Of a DNA stretch of 64,000 bases, positions 34,791-47,871 are shown one piece after another. The DNA is from Megaleporinus macrocephalus (taxonomy: Eukaryota > Chordata > Actinopteri > Characiformes > Anostomidae): positions 41,828,949 through 41,892,948 of the forward strand of contig CM038720.1 in the NCBI GenBank assembly GCA_021613375.1, read 5' to 3'. The notes below the pieces were generated by a model. It was not told the origin of the DNA, searched no databases, and saw only the letters and a program-made list of their open reading frames with translations. The position numbers and the translations under genes are program-made. Position 1 is the stretch's first letter, and the number at the start of each line of letters is the position of its first letter.

Positions 34791-35531
34791 CTTTTTTTTT
34801 TTACTACAAACATACCATCAGCTTTACAGAATAGTTTAATAAAAATCCAAATTTTGCTTCTCAGTTTTAAATCTGGAGCTCAGATAGACTGAATTGTTTG
34901 AAATACATCACCAAAATCAAACATGAGAGCTGAAGCGACACTTTTGCAACTCCTGGCCCACAACAATGCTTCTCCAGCCCAGAACACGATTTAATCATTT
35001 AGCTGTTTACATTTACTAACAGATACAGCACCGTGTAGCTGATTAAATAGAGTTGAATGTAAATTCACACAACATGCCTGTAACCATTTATCTATCAACA
35101 GATCAACAGATCAATCATTTCATAGTGACTGAGAAGTAAACATACCTAGTTATGTCTGGAATGCATTTTGCACACAAGCTTTTTTTTTTTCATTTTTATA
35201 AATAATTATCACAACATTTCATCGCTGACCAAATAAAAAGAAAATTATAATAATTTTTACTGCATCATTTCAACACAACAGTGGTCTTTTACATGCTGTG
35301 AAAGTTGGACCAATAGAAATGCTCCAAAATCTTTTGGGAAATATTCTGCTTCCATAGACCTGCATTAAAAATAAGTTAATTTTTAGTCTCTCCTGTAAAG
35401 TTGCTATTTTGGAGTTTGTCTATATTTTGTATCAAAGCTTGCAAGGAAAACAGCGCCACCTTGGCCCGCAGATTAAAACCAGCGCTCGGGTGTGTTTATC
35501 TCTAAACCAGGCTTTCTGCCCTCTCCTGCAG

Positions 35532-35655
35532 GCGCCACAGACTCTGCCTCGTCCTCCTCCTCCTCCTCCAGCTTCGTGAACGGAGCTACCAGTAAAAACC
35601 TGCCTGCCGTGCAGACGGTGGCTCCCATGCCGGAGGACACGGTGGAGAACATGAG
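35532..35655 (+). CDS. nbea: nbea window exon 12
   Basis: Encodes residues 926-966 plus two bases. A polyserine run (ASSSSSSSSSF) is followed by VNGATSKNLPAVQTVAPMPE and DTVENM. Both the serine tract and the following block are conserved in NBEA. The acceptor is CTCCTGCAG; the donor ATGAG|GTGCAG is modest. Reading on past the donor stays open to 35815 but loses all similarity, so the exon ends at 35655. Confidence 0.95.
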
Positions 35656-36701
35656 GTGCAGCTCCTTCCTGAAGCCTCTCCCCTCCATCACCTCCATATC
35701 TCCAGCCCTCCCACACTCCCCTCTCTTCACCCTCCTCCTCCTCCCCCCCTCTCTCAGCAAACGCCTCCCAAACCCCCCTCTCTCCTTTCACGCGCTCGTA
35801 CGGCAGGCGAAGTGAGTCATCCTTTATTTCCGTTCAGCTTGTTGTGTTGCGTTCCCCTCCACTTGACCTCTCCTCTGCCGTGTTCATTTTATTCTGCTGT
35901 CCTCCTTTCTTTCCCTCTCTCTCTCTCTCTCTCTCTCGCTCTCTCCCTCCCCTGCACTCCCAGCCTGAGCATTACTGTAGCTCCCTCGTGCAGGAATCAG
36001 CCATGATGAAAGCCTGTCTGCCTCTTTTGTTGTGCGTATTTGAAAGAAGGTGCTCAGACACCGTGGGCGTGTTTACAATCGCAGCAAAAGGCTGGCAGAC
36101 CTGCCTGTCACTCCGCCGCCCACCACTAGATGGCACACTGCACCCAAGTAACATCATTGCGCTGTGTAACATCATGCAAAATATGTTTGTGGGAATGTTT
36201 GACATACTGAGCTACATGTTAAGCGACCTTGGTGGTGCGATTTGAGTGCAATGAATAAAAAATATAAATAAATAAGTAATTAAATAAATAAGCTTGCTAG
36301 TTAGATGAAAGCATGTGTCATGTAAGAATGTGTAGTACTGTGTTTAATGTGAGCTCTACGTTATGTAGAAATACAGGTAAACAGGTAGTCATTCTTTGGG
36401 CTACGTAGCTCGTATGTAAAGCAAGCTGAGCTCACTGCGTTCTGTTACATGCTAGCCTGAGAAACAGTGTCTAACTGTAAAGTGCCTATAATTGCTGTCT
36501 GTGCTAATTTGTATTGCAGTGCCTTTTGTGAAGTGGACCAGTGTCCACTGCGAACCGGCCTGACCCCACCTGAGCTCAAATCCTTTAGCTCACTGGCAGG
36601 ATTCCAGACAGCCCCCAGAGATGCAGGACAGTGTCTTAGGCAAGGAAGTTTCAACCAGTCCAGTACTCAGCCCTACAAACATGATGGCTCCGACCTCCCT
36701 G

Positions 36702-36837
<136 letters not shown>

Positions 36838-36839
36838 CA

Positions 36840-37103
36840 CTATCTGTCCAAAAGTATCCAGACACCCCTCCTAATTATTGAACTCCTGTACACAGCTGTT
36901 TCATTACATGTGAGCATGAGGTCCCCAATGCCAAGACTCAGGGTGCTATAAAGGGGTATATTCATCCTGACCTCACTTGCTGTTGTGGCTGGGTGCCATT
37001 AAATCCTCACAGCAATGTTCCAACATGTAGTGTAAAGCCTTCCCAGAAGAGAAAAGGCCTTGTTCAGAAGAGACAGGTGTCTTTAAACTTTTGGACATAT
37101 AGT
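36840..37103. mobile_element. Tc1-type MITE, about 265 bp
   Basis: The left end CTGTCCAAAAGTATCCAGAC and right end GTCTTTAAACTTTTGGACAT are inverted repeats, with TA at both borders. No transposase. Confidence 0.75.
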
Positions 37104-37194
37104 ATATCTGTCTCTCTCTTTCTCTCTCTCTCTCTCGTTCTCTCTCTCTCTCTCTCTCTCTCTCATCCTCTCTGTATATATTATATATAGACAC

Positions 37195-37755
37195 TGTCCA
37201 CTTTATTAGAAACACCTTGTACTTCTCTTCACTATGTGTACCAACAGTTCTGTGCAGAAGTCGCAGCTTCATGGGTTTGATGTCCAGATGTTAGTTAAAG
37301 TTTTGAATGTATAATGTATGTATTATATTTCTTATTATATTTCTTTTTTATATATTTTTGTGTTTAGCGTGCCCGTCCTTCGCCTTTATTGCAGCTTCCA
37401 CTCTTTTCCGGTGACTCGTTTTGAGTTTTTCGGTGAGATCTGATGAGATTATCTCCACATCTCTAAAGTTCAGGCTTCAGAAGATTCAAGTAACCCAGTT
37501 TTAAAACTGATGGGTGGTCATTGACTTGCACAGTACTGTATAAAAGTATACCATAGTTGTCCTTCACAGTTCATCAGTGGTCAGTTGACGCTGTTAGCCA
37601 GATATTATTTGGCGTTTGGGCTGATTTTTTAATACTTACATGATGAGAGCCAGTCACTTCTAAATATCTGACCAAGAGAGGCTGAAAAAAAACTGATCAT
37701 GAATGAAGGAAGGTGGGCTAACAAGGTGAATGTTTCCAATAAAGTGGCCAGTGAA
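37195..37755. mobile_element. MITE with CCACTTTATT ends, about 560 bp
   Basis: Left CTGTCCACTTTATTAGAAAC and right GTTTCCAATAAAGTGGCCAG are inverted ends of a type common in fish. The interior shows no gene. Confidence 0.7.
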
Positions 37756-38909
37756 AGTAAGACATAGATCCCACAAACACTTCCTCCACCCCCCCCCACA
37801 CACACTCTTCTCTCTGCTGCCTCTCCTGTCTGTCAGGGAGGTGGATGCTGGTGGGAGTAGCCTTTAGCTGCCAGACTGCCCCCCCTGCACTGCCCCATTG
37901 CCTCGCTTATCTTTGATTCAGTCCCACTGCATGAGCAAGACCAGCCCAGCAAAGTACGTTCTCATATATTTCCATCAGCTTTGCTCTGGAGATGAAACAG
38001 AGATCAGCTTAACGGGCTCTCCGTATTCTGAAGTGGGACTGAATCACTTCCTTCTCCTTCTTTACGGCTTACTGCTTCATAACAGGGGCAACCATGAGCT
38101 CCTCAAGCTGCCCGTAGCCTGGATTCAGTGTCCCGTTCCCTCTGCTTTGCCTCTGTCCTCATTCAGTCCCTCAGACCCCCGGGTCTGGCGTCGGAGCATC
38201 CACCAGCCTGTATCCTCAGTGTAGGTTAGCTCAGCTTGTAGGGGTGGGGTGCTATTGTAGCAGTGTTTGTGAAGCCCTCTCCACAGCTCCCCCTTGTGGA
38301 AGAATCCTGATGCTTGTAAGCTGCATTAACATTACAGCTGGTCCTGGAGTAGCCCTGCTCTGAAGACTGTAGTGCTCCAGTACACATGGTTCAGTTCCAG
38401 ACGAGCCAATTAAAGGACAATTTGCAAAATATCTTTGTAATTTAGTCGTTAAGATGCAAATATGGTCATTCATTGTCATTTATCTGATGTGAAGTGTCTC
38501 ATTGTGGACTCGCGTGTCTATTTTCAGTGGTGGTGATGGTAACCAGAGGTAGTGAGATCTACAATACAAATATTGATATTTTATTTATAATCCAAAACAG
38601 CCAGTGAGCCTAAACAGGTCATCTGACTTTTAATGGTAGTGGTAATCATGCTGAGGTTAAATATGCTGCAACCAAATGCTATCATACACAACACAATAAT
38701 AATAATATTAATAATAATAAATATAAAAATTATTATTATTATTATTATTGTTGTTGTTGTTGTTGTTATTGTTATTATTATTATTATTATTTATTGAGCA
38801 CTCAAAGTTCTTTACAGACAGTTTTCATCAGTAACAGCAGAAACTGAGTGTTAATAAACACACAGATCAGTTTTATAAGTACTAATGATGTAGAGTGTTA
38901 ATGAAGCAC

Positions 38910-39725
38910 TGAGTTACAGAGAGACATTTATAAACGTGTAGTAAAAGTGACTCTGAGTTACAGAGAGACGTTTATAAGCGTGTATTAAAAGTGACTGAGT
39001 TACAGAGAGACGTTTATAAGCGTGTAGTAAAAGTGACTCTGAGTTACAGAGAGACGTTTATAAGTGTGTAGTAAAAGTGACTGAGTTACAGAGAGACGTT
39101 TATAAGCGTGTAGTAAAAGTGACTCTGAGTTACAGAGAGACGTTTATAAGCGTGTAGTAAAAGTGACTGAGTTACAGAGAGACGTTTATAAGCGTGTAGT
39201 AAAAGTGACTCTGAGTTACAGAGAGACGTTTATAAGCGTGTAGTAAAAGTGACTGAGTTACAGAGAGACGTTTATAAGCGTGTAGTAAAAGTGACTCTGA
39301 GTTACAGAGAGACGTTTATAAGCGTGTAGTAAAAGTGATTGAGTTACAGAGAGACATTTATAAGCGTGTAGTAAAAGTGACTCTGAGTTACAGAGAGACG
39401 TTTATAAGCGTGTAGTAAAGAGACTCTGAGTTACAGAGAGACGTTTATAAGCGTGTAGTAAAGAGACTCTGAGTTACAGAGAGACGTTTATAAGCGTGTA
39501 GTAAAGAGACTCTGAGTTACAGAGAGACGTTTATAAGCGTGTAGTAAAGAGACTCTGAGTTACAGAGAGACGTTTATAAGCGTGTAGTAAAAGTGACTCT
39601 GAGTTACAGAGAGACGTTTATAAGCGTGTAGTAAAAGTGACTAAGTTACAGAGAGACGTTTATAAGCGTGTAGTAAAGGTGACTGAGTTACAGAGAGACG
39701 TTTATAAGCGTGTAGTAAAGAGACT
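38910..39725. repeat. 42/44-bp minisatellite, about 19 units
   Basis: The unit GAGTTACAGAGAGACGTTTA then TAAGCGTGTAGTAAAAGTGACT alternates with a form two bases longer (GACTCT), giving an 86-bp two-unit rhythm in the first half. Later units are shorter (AAAGAGACTCT). Confidence 0.93.
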
Positions 39726-39950
39726 CTGAGCTGGACTGTCTAGTAAAAGCTGAACTGAGCTCCACAGTTTAGAAGCAGAGGAGCTGAAAGAGGTTCTCCA
39801 GGTTCTCTGTATGTTAGTGAAGGTGTTTGTACAGAAGGTCAGTATCTGCAGATCTAAGATCAGCAGCTGGAACAGAAACAGAGAGACGTTCTGTGATGCA
39901 GCAGGTTCTAGATTATTTAGAGCTTTATAGACGAGTAACATTGGAAGTCC
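39725..39950 (-). mobile_element. possible LINE 3' fragment
   Basis: The minus strand encodes LLVYKALNNLEPAASQNVSL and later WRTSFSSSASKLWSSVQLLL. This order recalls the C-terminal tail of fish non-LTR retrotransposon reverse transcriptases (VYKALNGLAP...LWNSLP, from memory). It is short and degraded, and its edge is fused to the minisatellite. Confidence 0.45.
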
Positions 39951-40374
39951 ACTCAGTCGTATGTGGTTTTGGACCAGCTGTAGTGGGAAAGCTGAAGTGA
40001 GCTCTGCAAAGCCTTGTATGTATTTACAAAGTATGTTTTAGCCCAAAAGCTCATCTCAGAACTACCCAAAGCTTTTAGAGCTCAGACGTCTGGTTCCCAT
40101 CAACACCACTATAAACAATTCCAGTTGAGGTTTCTCTGAAATGGATCATTTCAGATCGTCTTAGATTACTTTGTCTGCATCTTAACTAGTTTATGATGCA
40201 GATTTTGAGAAGTGGATTTAAACTAATCACTGTCTGTCACGTGTGTGTATCATACTACTGATTATTAGGTAAATGAATTGTGCAGCGTTTCTCTGTACAA
40301 GAACAGAAAAGCAGTAAAACACAGTTTATAATAGAAGCTACTGAGCAGTTAATAACTTCCACAGAACATGTTAG

Positions 40375-40795
40375 TAAGTTGCAACAACAACAACAACAAC
40401 AACAACAACATTGAACAACATGTTCAGTGTGCTGTCCCTGATGCTGAACACAGATCTGAAGGTGCAGTTCAGCACCAGGTACTGAACATGTTGTTCAATG
40501 TGGTTGTTGTTGTAACTTTCTGTGTTGATATCATTTGAACCACAAGAGATATTACAAATCTGATTGCATCAATCAATTTCTGAGACAGCTCTGGTCTTCT
40601 TTGATCTGCTACACGACCACCTTCCCATTGGACAAATCTGCCCTTGATCCAATATGGCAGCTTTCAAGATGGCAGCCATGTTCAGGACATAGCTTAAAAG
40701 ATAGACCCCCTTACCCGTTACTCGCTGGGGTATTCAGATACATCATTTACCCTTTTCTTTTAAATGTAAGTGTGTCCTGAGACTCACCCTATAGG
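40375..40795. mobile_element. foldback element family A, copy 3
   Basis: The left arm begins with an expanded AACAAC run, and the loop GTTCAGTGTGCTGTCCCTGA and right arm match the other copies. The right outer end CCCGTTACTCGCTGGGGTAT is present. The left outer arm is missing. Confidence 0.75.
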
Positions 40796-42217
40796 GTTAT
40801 CGCAGGCATATTTAAGCTCCCTGGACAAAAAAAATAGTCACCTTGCGAGTTTAAGGTGGTAGGGACTTCACGCTCCTGCAGATGGCGCTACAAGAGGGTT
40901 ACATAGCTGTAAATACCTGTGACAGGATTGATAGACTGAGAAAAGCTGATACAGTGCAGGGAATGTCTTATGCAGTGTGTGGAAAACAGATGTCTGATCA
41001 GAGACAAGATGTGACTGTATTTGAGCCACAGTGTGAAGGAAGGAGCTGAGTTTGCAGGTATAAGGAAGCATGTGGTCATACGGGTCACCAGCAGTAGCAG
41101 AAATCCCAGCCGACAAGAAGTTCCCACCAGAACTGTGTCAGAAAGACGAAACTGATGGACAGGGATCGCCAGTGTGTGAACAAAAATCACTTCCAGCGCA
41201 GGTCAACGCAGGTTCTTCACACCAATGAGTCTCCACAGGGAATCACATACCCAGAACTTATGGAGCAGAGAGGCAGGCAAGAGGCCTCAGTTCTGCTCAC
41301 AAAGTCACATGGTTAAAGTTACTGTGGATGAAGATACACAAAAACTGGACTGTCCATACCTGGAGACGTGTCAGATGAATCTGGTTTCTGTCTATATGTG
41401 AGTGGTGCTGGGTCTCAGGAGGCCTTCAGTGAAGAGTGGGTGCTAATGGTGTGGTTCAGGCTGGAGGAGCTCTATGATGTTCCTTGGTTGAGTTGTCAGT
41501 AACTTGGACCACACTGAGCTTCTGGACAACCAGGTTTGGCCCTTCTGCTCTTCGTCTTACTGAAGAACATAACATTCCGATCACTGTATTCCAAGATGAC
41601 AGCTCTCAGACTGACAGGCTGCAGATGTGACTGACTGGTAGGAGCGTTGACACATCTGGATTGGTCTCTAGATTTGACCTGGAACAGCGAGTAAGATGGC
41701 AAGATTGGCTTCTAAGGAATCTGACCGAACTGTGGAATTCTTGGATGCAAGAGTGGCTGAACGTTGATGTCTCCTCCGGAAACTTGTCCTGTACATGCCA
41801 AATCAAATCATAGCTGTTATTCATGGCCGTGAAGTAGGGACGTTTTAGGCACAAGTGACTGTTTTTTTGTCTGGTGAGCTTAACCAGTGAATGTAACCGG
41901 AACTACTTTCTCCATTCGAATGTACTTTGTTGCTTCAGCATTGAGAAGCATGCACTCTAGAAGAATAAACTCTAAAAGAGCAGTGAGTTGGTTAGTTGGC
42001 ACTCCAGCACTCAGGGACAGGTACACCAGGACCGCTGTACTCAACCAATAACCCATTAACTCTTAAGTACTAACCGACTGGAGCTGGAAGGGGTGGGTGG
42101 TGCTGTAGTATGTAGCTTATATCTTTGTGCACAGCTAATGTGAAGCTTCTCTATTTCTGTCTGTGCAGCATGTTAACATCTTCATCTCTTTCGTTCTTTC
42201 TTTCTTTCTTCTCACAG

Positions 42218-42345
42218 CATAACCACTAAGTTGGAGCGTGCGCTGGAGAAGGTGGCCCCCCTGTTGAGGGAGATCTTTGTGGACTTTGCGCCCTTCCTGT
42301 CCAGAACCCTGCTAGGTAGCCATGGGCAGGAGTTGCTGATTGAAG
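42218..42345 (+). CDS. nbea: nbea window exon 13
   Basis: Encodes residues 967-1009 plus one base, [40 protein letters not shown] and LIE, nearly identical to NBEA. The acceptor CTCACAG follows a TTTC-rich tract; the donor is GAAG|GTACAG. Confidence 0.96.
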
Positions 42346-43529
42346 GTACAGGTGCTGTATTGTGCTCCTTTTCCTCTCTAGCTGGCGTCTGTCTGTGGAG
42401 TCTCACACTGTCTGCCATGTGTGTATGTGTGTGTCTGCACCGCTGGCTGCCCCATACACACACAGCTCCTTGGATTCAGGTATGAGGTCAGAATTCCTAA
42501 ACTTCATAAAGGAAAGCTTCACATCTTAAAGCTGGAGCTGAACAAGCCAACCGACACTGCAACGTTGGCATGTGTCTTCAAAAAATAAAACTCAGGAAAG
42601 GAACTAATAACCCCCAATGAAGAGCTGTTAATGGGGGAGAACGTTTGAGCAGGTATGGCTCAGCAGTTTGTCGTTGTGGGTTTTATGTGCTCTGAACTTT
42701 ATAGAGGCCTAAATACCAGACTTGCACTCGTAAACAGCAGAATCCATGAAGTGAGCATGAAATTGAGTCTGGTTTAGACTTGCCAGCTTCTAAATTTCTT
42801 AGGTTCCCAAAGCATTAGGCTGCAGGCCATTCAGAGTTAAATCCCCAAGGAGGGCTTGAACCCCTACCCCTTGCCCTCACACTGTACAAGTGACCTCTTG
42901 GTCATTCTAGAAGATCCCTTTTCGTGAGATGAGGATTAGCCTTGTCCTGGGAGAAGAGCTTGTTGGAGAACTTCAGAGTTCTTTCTGGTGCAGTATTGGA
43001 AATTATATCCCAGTAACTCTGAGCTGTCACATATGCACACCTATGCTGGAAATCCCAGCGCTAAAGCTCTGAGAACCTCACAATCCGTGATGTGGTTATT
43101 TTCAGCCACCTCCAGATATAGGACTGGCAGGAAAAGGTGCTAATAACTTGCTAAAGTCACTGTGAAAGTCTTATGTCGGCCCTGAAAGTGAAATGTAGTT
43201 GAAAGTATGACAGCTACGTAAAACATGGATTCATTGCAATTGAGGATGCTAATATCCCACATATATTATGTGTGATGTGCATGGAGAAGCTAGCAAATGA
43301 GGCTATGAAGCCATTCAGTTACCATTTGGAGACAAAAGAACCACAGCACATTTGCTAAGCCTATTTGTCTAAGATGTTTTGCATTAACTGTAGCTATAGC
43401 ATTAACATCACCCTTCACTGGAACTAAGGAGCCCAAACCCTGAAAAACAACCCCAGACTATTATCCCTCCTCCACCAAACTTTACTGTTTGACATTATAC
43501 ATTTTGGTTCTGTTCCATAGAAAACAATT

Positions 43530-44045
43530 CTACTGGTTCAGAGTCCAGTGGTGGAGCTTTACACCGCTCCAGAATCCAATGGTGGAGCTTTACACCACTC
43601 CAGAATCCAATGGTGGAGCTTTACACCACTCCAGAATCCAGTGGTGGAGCTTTACACTGCTCCAGAATCCAATGGTAGAGCTTTACACCGCTCCAGAATC
43701 CAATGGTGGAGCTTTACACCGCTCCAGAATCCAATGGTGGAGCTTTACACCGCTCCAGAATCCAATGGTGGAGCTTTACACCACTCCAGAATCCAGTGGT
43801 GGAGCTTTACACCGCTCCAGAGTCCAGTGGTAGAGCTTTACACCACTCCAGTGGTAGAGCTTTACACCACTCCAGAATCCAGTGGTGGAGCTTTACACCG
43901 CTCCAGAGTCCAGTTGTGGAGCTTTACACCGCTCCAGAGTCCAGTGGTGGAGCTTTACACCGCTCCAGAGTCCAGTGGTGGAGCTTTACACCACTCCAGA
44001 ATCCAGTGGTGGAGCTTTACACCACTGCAGAGTCCAGTGGTGGCT
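43530..44045. repeat. 31-bp minisatellite, about 16 units
   Basis: The unit GGTGGAGCTTTACACCGCTC then CAGAATCCAAT repeats, with CACTCC/CGCTCC and AATCC/AGTCC variants and one short unit near 43850. All plus-strand frames stay open locally, which explains the predicted peptides. Confidence 0.93.
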
Positions 44046-44440
44046 TTGCACATAGTGATCTTTGGCCATAGAATATAAAGTATAATGTTTAATGTTTCTT
44101 CACGTTCACGTTTCTCACTTGGAAGATTAACAGGACATGTATTTTAACCAGAGGTGCCCAAAAGACTGCCTGATGAGTAGAGTCTGTAAGAAACTAGAGA
44201 GATCTTCCACTAGCACAGATTCCACCTGCTTCTTGTCTTTTATCACAGTCTGTCGTTCTCCCTCACTCCTCTTTTTCATTTTCTCTTTATTTTCACTCAT
44301 CTCTCTGTACGTCAGAGTCTCTTTTCAGGCTGCTGTCTTGTTTTGACTGTCTTGTCTTACATGTTTGTCTGATATGGTTGTTATAATTACTGCTGGTACA
44401 GTATCACAACGTAAACATAAGCTATATAATGATGTAATGA

Positions 44441-45505
44441 TATATATGGCCAAAAGTATGTGGACATCATTTCCTAAAACCATGGGCAGTTAACATCTCC
44501 ACTAAACATCTCCACTCCTCTCTGAAGACTTTCTACAGAACCCAGACTCCCGGGTCTGCCAGATCTATCTAATCTACTCACATTATGTGATTCGTACCGT
44601 ATCCGAGCACATTTGTCCCCCCAAGTCCAGTTTTTTTGTCTAGTGTGGTCACTCTATGTCCAGGCGCAGTTCAGCTGGACTTCAATCCATCAATCACCCT
44701 TTATATTCACACAGGAGTACATTGAGGGAGACCCTCATTTACAATGTAGCCGAGCATTACAATTGCAAAACAAAAGGGATTGAAAATAAAATGAATTTTA
44801 ATGATTACTTAAAATGTAAAAGAAACAATAAGAACAGAAACAAAATTAAGTAAGATAAATCGTAAAAGGAAAAAAAATAAAAACTGAATAAAAAACTAAA
44901 ATCTAGAATAAAAAGTAAAAATAAATCTATAAAAATAGATAGAAATATAGTAGTGAAACTTAAAATGGTAAAAAAAAGAATATTAAAAAATAATAAAAGT
45001 AATAATAATTAAAAAAAGTAATAAAAATCTAGATGAAAGAATGGTCCAGTTAAAAGAATGTCCAGTTCACATCTATTGTGATCCCTAACCAACCCGAGCT
45101 GCGGAGGGTCACTCAGGTCCACTGTGTAAGGAAGTCCTGCTGCACTGTTTAAGGTGCAGCTCCAGAACAGTAAGAGAAATATGAGCGCAGGCCAGTGTGG
45201 GAGGTGGGGGGCGGGACAGTAGTGCTCATTCAGTGTCAGTAAAATCTTAAACAGTACCACCCTGGTGAGTGATGCAGAGTATAGACAGGATAGCAGATTT
45301 TTATATATATATGCTTTCCTTTTACAGTAATAGCTCTATGTACCGTCCTATGACAGTACAGAGCTCTTTAGTACAGCCCACCGTAATGACTCTGTTTGTC
45401 TGTGGATATGATTATCTATTTAAGTTCATACAGCTAATAGTGATGCATATAGCCAAAACTCTGCAACGCAGTAATTGGGAGTGTCCACATACTTTAGCCT
45501 GCAGT
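44441..45505. mobile_element. Tc1-ended non-autonomous element, about 1.06 kb
   Basis: Left ATGGCCAAAAGTATGTGGAC and right GTGTCCACATACTTTAGCC are inverted termini. The interior lacks transposase. 44840-45030 is an A-rich AAATAAAA stretch. Confidence 0.55.
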
Positions 45506-45608
45506 ACAGACCAGTAGACTCGTAGCTTGTCATGTTGTCTGTGTGTACAGTATGTGTCTAAGCCTGCGTGTGTGTTAATATCTGCCTCTTGACTCTGTTC
45601 CTCTATAG

Positions 45609-45670
45609 GCTTGGTGTGTATGAAGTCCAGCACATCGGTAGTGGAGCTGGTGATGCTGTTGTGCTCACAG
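45609..45670 (+). CDS. nbea: nbea window exon 14
   Basis: A 62-nt exon encoding residues 1010-1030, GLVCMKSSTSVVELVMLLCS then Gln, exactly the NBEA sequence as recalled. The acceptor is CTCTATAG and the donor CAG|GTGAGA. Confidence 0.96.
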
Positions 45671-46044
45671 GTGAGACTGCTGCTCACTCACTCAGCTACA
45701 TACAGTCTCTGTCATATCTGGCACACGTCCCTCTGATTACATAATGAATAAACTATATAGAGGTTCCAATAAATAAAAACTAATTTCTTAACATACATCA
45801 ACATGCATACACAGATGCCTATGTGCCTGTATATATATATAAAATGGTTAAATTGTATTAATATATAATATATAGTTTATCCACTATTGATATTGTGGAC
45901 TGGTATATATTCATACGTATTACAGAACAGCGAATATCTGTTAATAACAGTCTTTCACGCAGTTATAGACAGTGACCGGTAGTAGACCACCACACTAATG
46001 CTGTAATCTATTCACTTATTTCTCACATGAGGAGATAAACCATA

Positions 46045-47260
46045 TTGCCAAAAGTATTCACTCCCTCATCCAAGTCACTGAATTCAGGAGTTCCAATCGT
46101 TTTCATGATCCCAGGTGTATAAAACCAGCACCTAGTCCTGCAGACTGCTTCTACACACATTAGTAAAGAGTGAGTCTCTCAGGAGCTCAGTGAACTCCAG
46201 CGTGGTACCGTGATAGGACGTCCACCTGTACAACAAGTCCAGTGGTGAAGTTTCCTCACTACTAAATATTCCACAGTGGACTGTCAGTGGTGTTCTAACA
46301 AAGTGGAAGTGATTGAGAACGACAGCATCTCAGACACCAAGTGGTAGAACACGTACAATGACAGAGCGGGTCAGCGGATGCTGAGGAGCATAGTGCACAG
46401 AGGTCACCAACTTTCTCAATCACTACAGACTTCCAAACTTCATGTGGCCTTCAGATCAGCTCAAGAACAGAGTGTAGAGAGCTTCATGGAATGGGTCTCC
46501 ATGGCCGAGCAGATGCATTACAAGCCTTACATCACCAAGAACAATGCAGAGCGTCAGATGCAGTGGTGTAAAGCACGCCACCACTGGACTCTAGAGCAGT
46601 GGAGAGATGTTCTCTGGAGTGACCAATCACACTTCTTCACCTGGCAATCTGATGGACGAGTCCGGGTTTGGCGGTTGCCAAGAGAACCGTACTTGTCTGA
46701 CTGCATTGTGCCGAGTGTAAAGTTTGGTGGAGGGGGGATTATGGTGTGGAGTTGTTTTTCATAAGGTGGGCTCGGACCCTCAGTTCCAGTGAAAGGAACT
46801 CTTAATGCTTCAGAAGAGATTCTGGACACTTTATGCTTCCAACTTTGTGGGGACAGTTTGGGGACGGCCCCTTCCTGTTCCAACATGACTGCCCACCAGT
46901 GCACAGAGCAGCTCAATAAAGACATGGAGGAGCGAGTTTGGTGTGGAAGAACTTGACTGGCCTGCACAGAGTCCTGACCGCAACCTGATAGAACACCTTT
47001 GGGATGAATTAGAGTGGAGACTGTGAGCCAGACCTTCTTGTCCAACATCAGTGTCTGACCTCACTAATGATCTTCTGGAAGAACGGTCCAACATTCCCAT
47101 AAACACTCTCCTAAACCGTGTGGAGAGCCTTCCCAGAAGAGCTGAAGCTGTTAAAGCTGCAAAGGTTGGGCCGACATCATATTAAACCCTATGGATTAAG
47201 AATGGGACGTCACTCATCTTCATATGCGTGTGAAGACAGATGAGCAAATACTTTTGGAAA
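46045..47260 (+). mobile_element. degraded Tc1-like transposon
   Basis: The left end TTGCCAAAAGTATTCACTC and right end GAGCAAATACTTTTGGAAA are inverted, each bordered by TA. The interior reads as a Tc1 transposase. 46378-46764 is open and shows [12 protein letters not shown] around the first catalytic Asp and [12 protein letters not shown]. Downstream frames, after stops and shifts, show SPDRNLIEHLWDELEW around the final Glu of the DDE triad. The start region and the second Asp region are broken, so it is a dead copy. Length is near the usual 1.2-1.6 kb. Confidence 0.85.
46378..46764 (+). pseudogene. Tc1-like transposase fragment
   Basis: An open stretch of 129 codons inside the element at 46045-47260 carries the middle of a Tc1-family transposase: [20 protein letters not shown], then [20 protein letters not shown], then [15 protein letters not shown]. 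It begins after the helix-turn-helix region and ends at a stop well before the third catalytic residue. A family member is about 340 residues long, so this cannot be active. Confidence 0.8.
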
Positions 47261-47871
47261 TATACTATATATCTGTTCTGCCCATGTACCGTGTGCATGA
47301 CGAAAGCATTTCTGAACGAGACAGTATTAGTAGACTACATTTCCCACAATCCCAGCCTTACACAGCCAGATACCTCAAACTGCGACACTATGTTTTATAC
47401 AGGAAGGTCATATGGGTCGACGCCTATGACGGATCTGATTTTGAGTTTGAAGCTTCAGCAGTCCACAATTCCTACAACAGCTTTCCATTTCGCAGTCCCA
47501 CCATCATCCCTCTTAAGATCTTGTTGGATTTGCTAATGTTTACACAGACACAGATCCTTCTGACAGCCTGCCCTGATGGCTACTGCTGCTGTTCGCCAAC
47601 TCTACACCAATACCAGCTTTAAAGACTTCCTAATCTCTCAGTTGATGAAAAATAACTATAAGTAAATAAGAGTCTGGGGTAAATATCAACTTAGTTGATA
47701 TTAGTGCCAGTGAGCGTTTATATACGAGTATTACATATAACAGTTCATCCCAGTTTAAAAAAAGGTCACACAAATATACACTACTGTTCAAAAGTCTTGA
47801 GCTGATCAATAAGTGTACGTTCACCAGTAAGAACAGCAGATCTGATTAGAACAGATGTAAATAATCAGACA

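Larger units (their letters stand above)
33963..35531 (+). other. nbea intron after exon 11
   Basis: A 1.57-kb intron with the second 170-bp direct repeat (34085-34252) and two copies of the GACCAATAGAAATGCTCC repeat (about 34350-34790 and 35300-35430). The rest is A/T-rich and unrecognised. Confidence 0.8.
42346..45608 (+). other. nbea intron after exon 13
   Basis: A 3.26-kb intron with a 31-bp minisatellite (43530-44045) and a Tc1-ended element (44441-45505) whose interior is very A-rich. 42480-43500 is unrecognised, perhaps with a tRNA-like scrap near 42850. Confidence 0.8.

Noticed and set aside
35656..35815. Extension of exon 12 through the donor as coding sequence
   Set aside because: The frame stays open but becomes Pro/Ser/Leu low complexity, and exon 13 joins in phase only from the GTGCAG donor at 35656.
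43489..44078. Plus-strand open frames across the 31-bp repeat
   Set aside because: They arise from stop-free repeat units and have no splice or domain support.
46045..47260. A functional transposase gene
   Set aside because: Stops and frame changes separate the pieces, and the N-terminal DNA-binding part and second catalytic Asp region are not intact.
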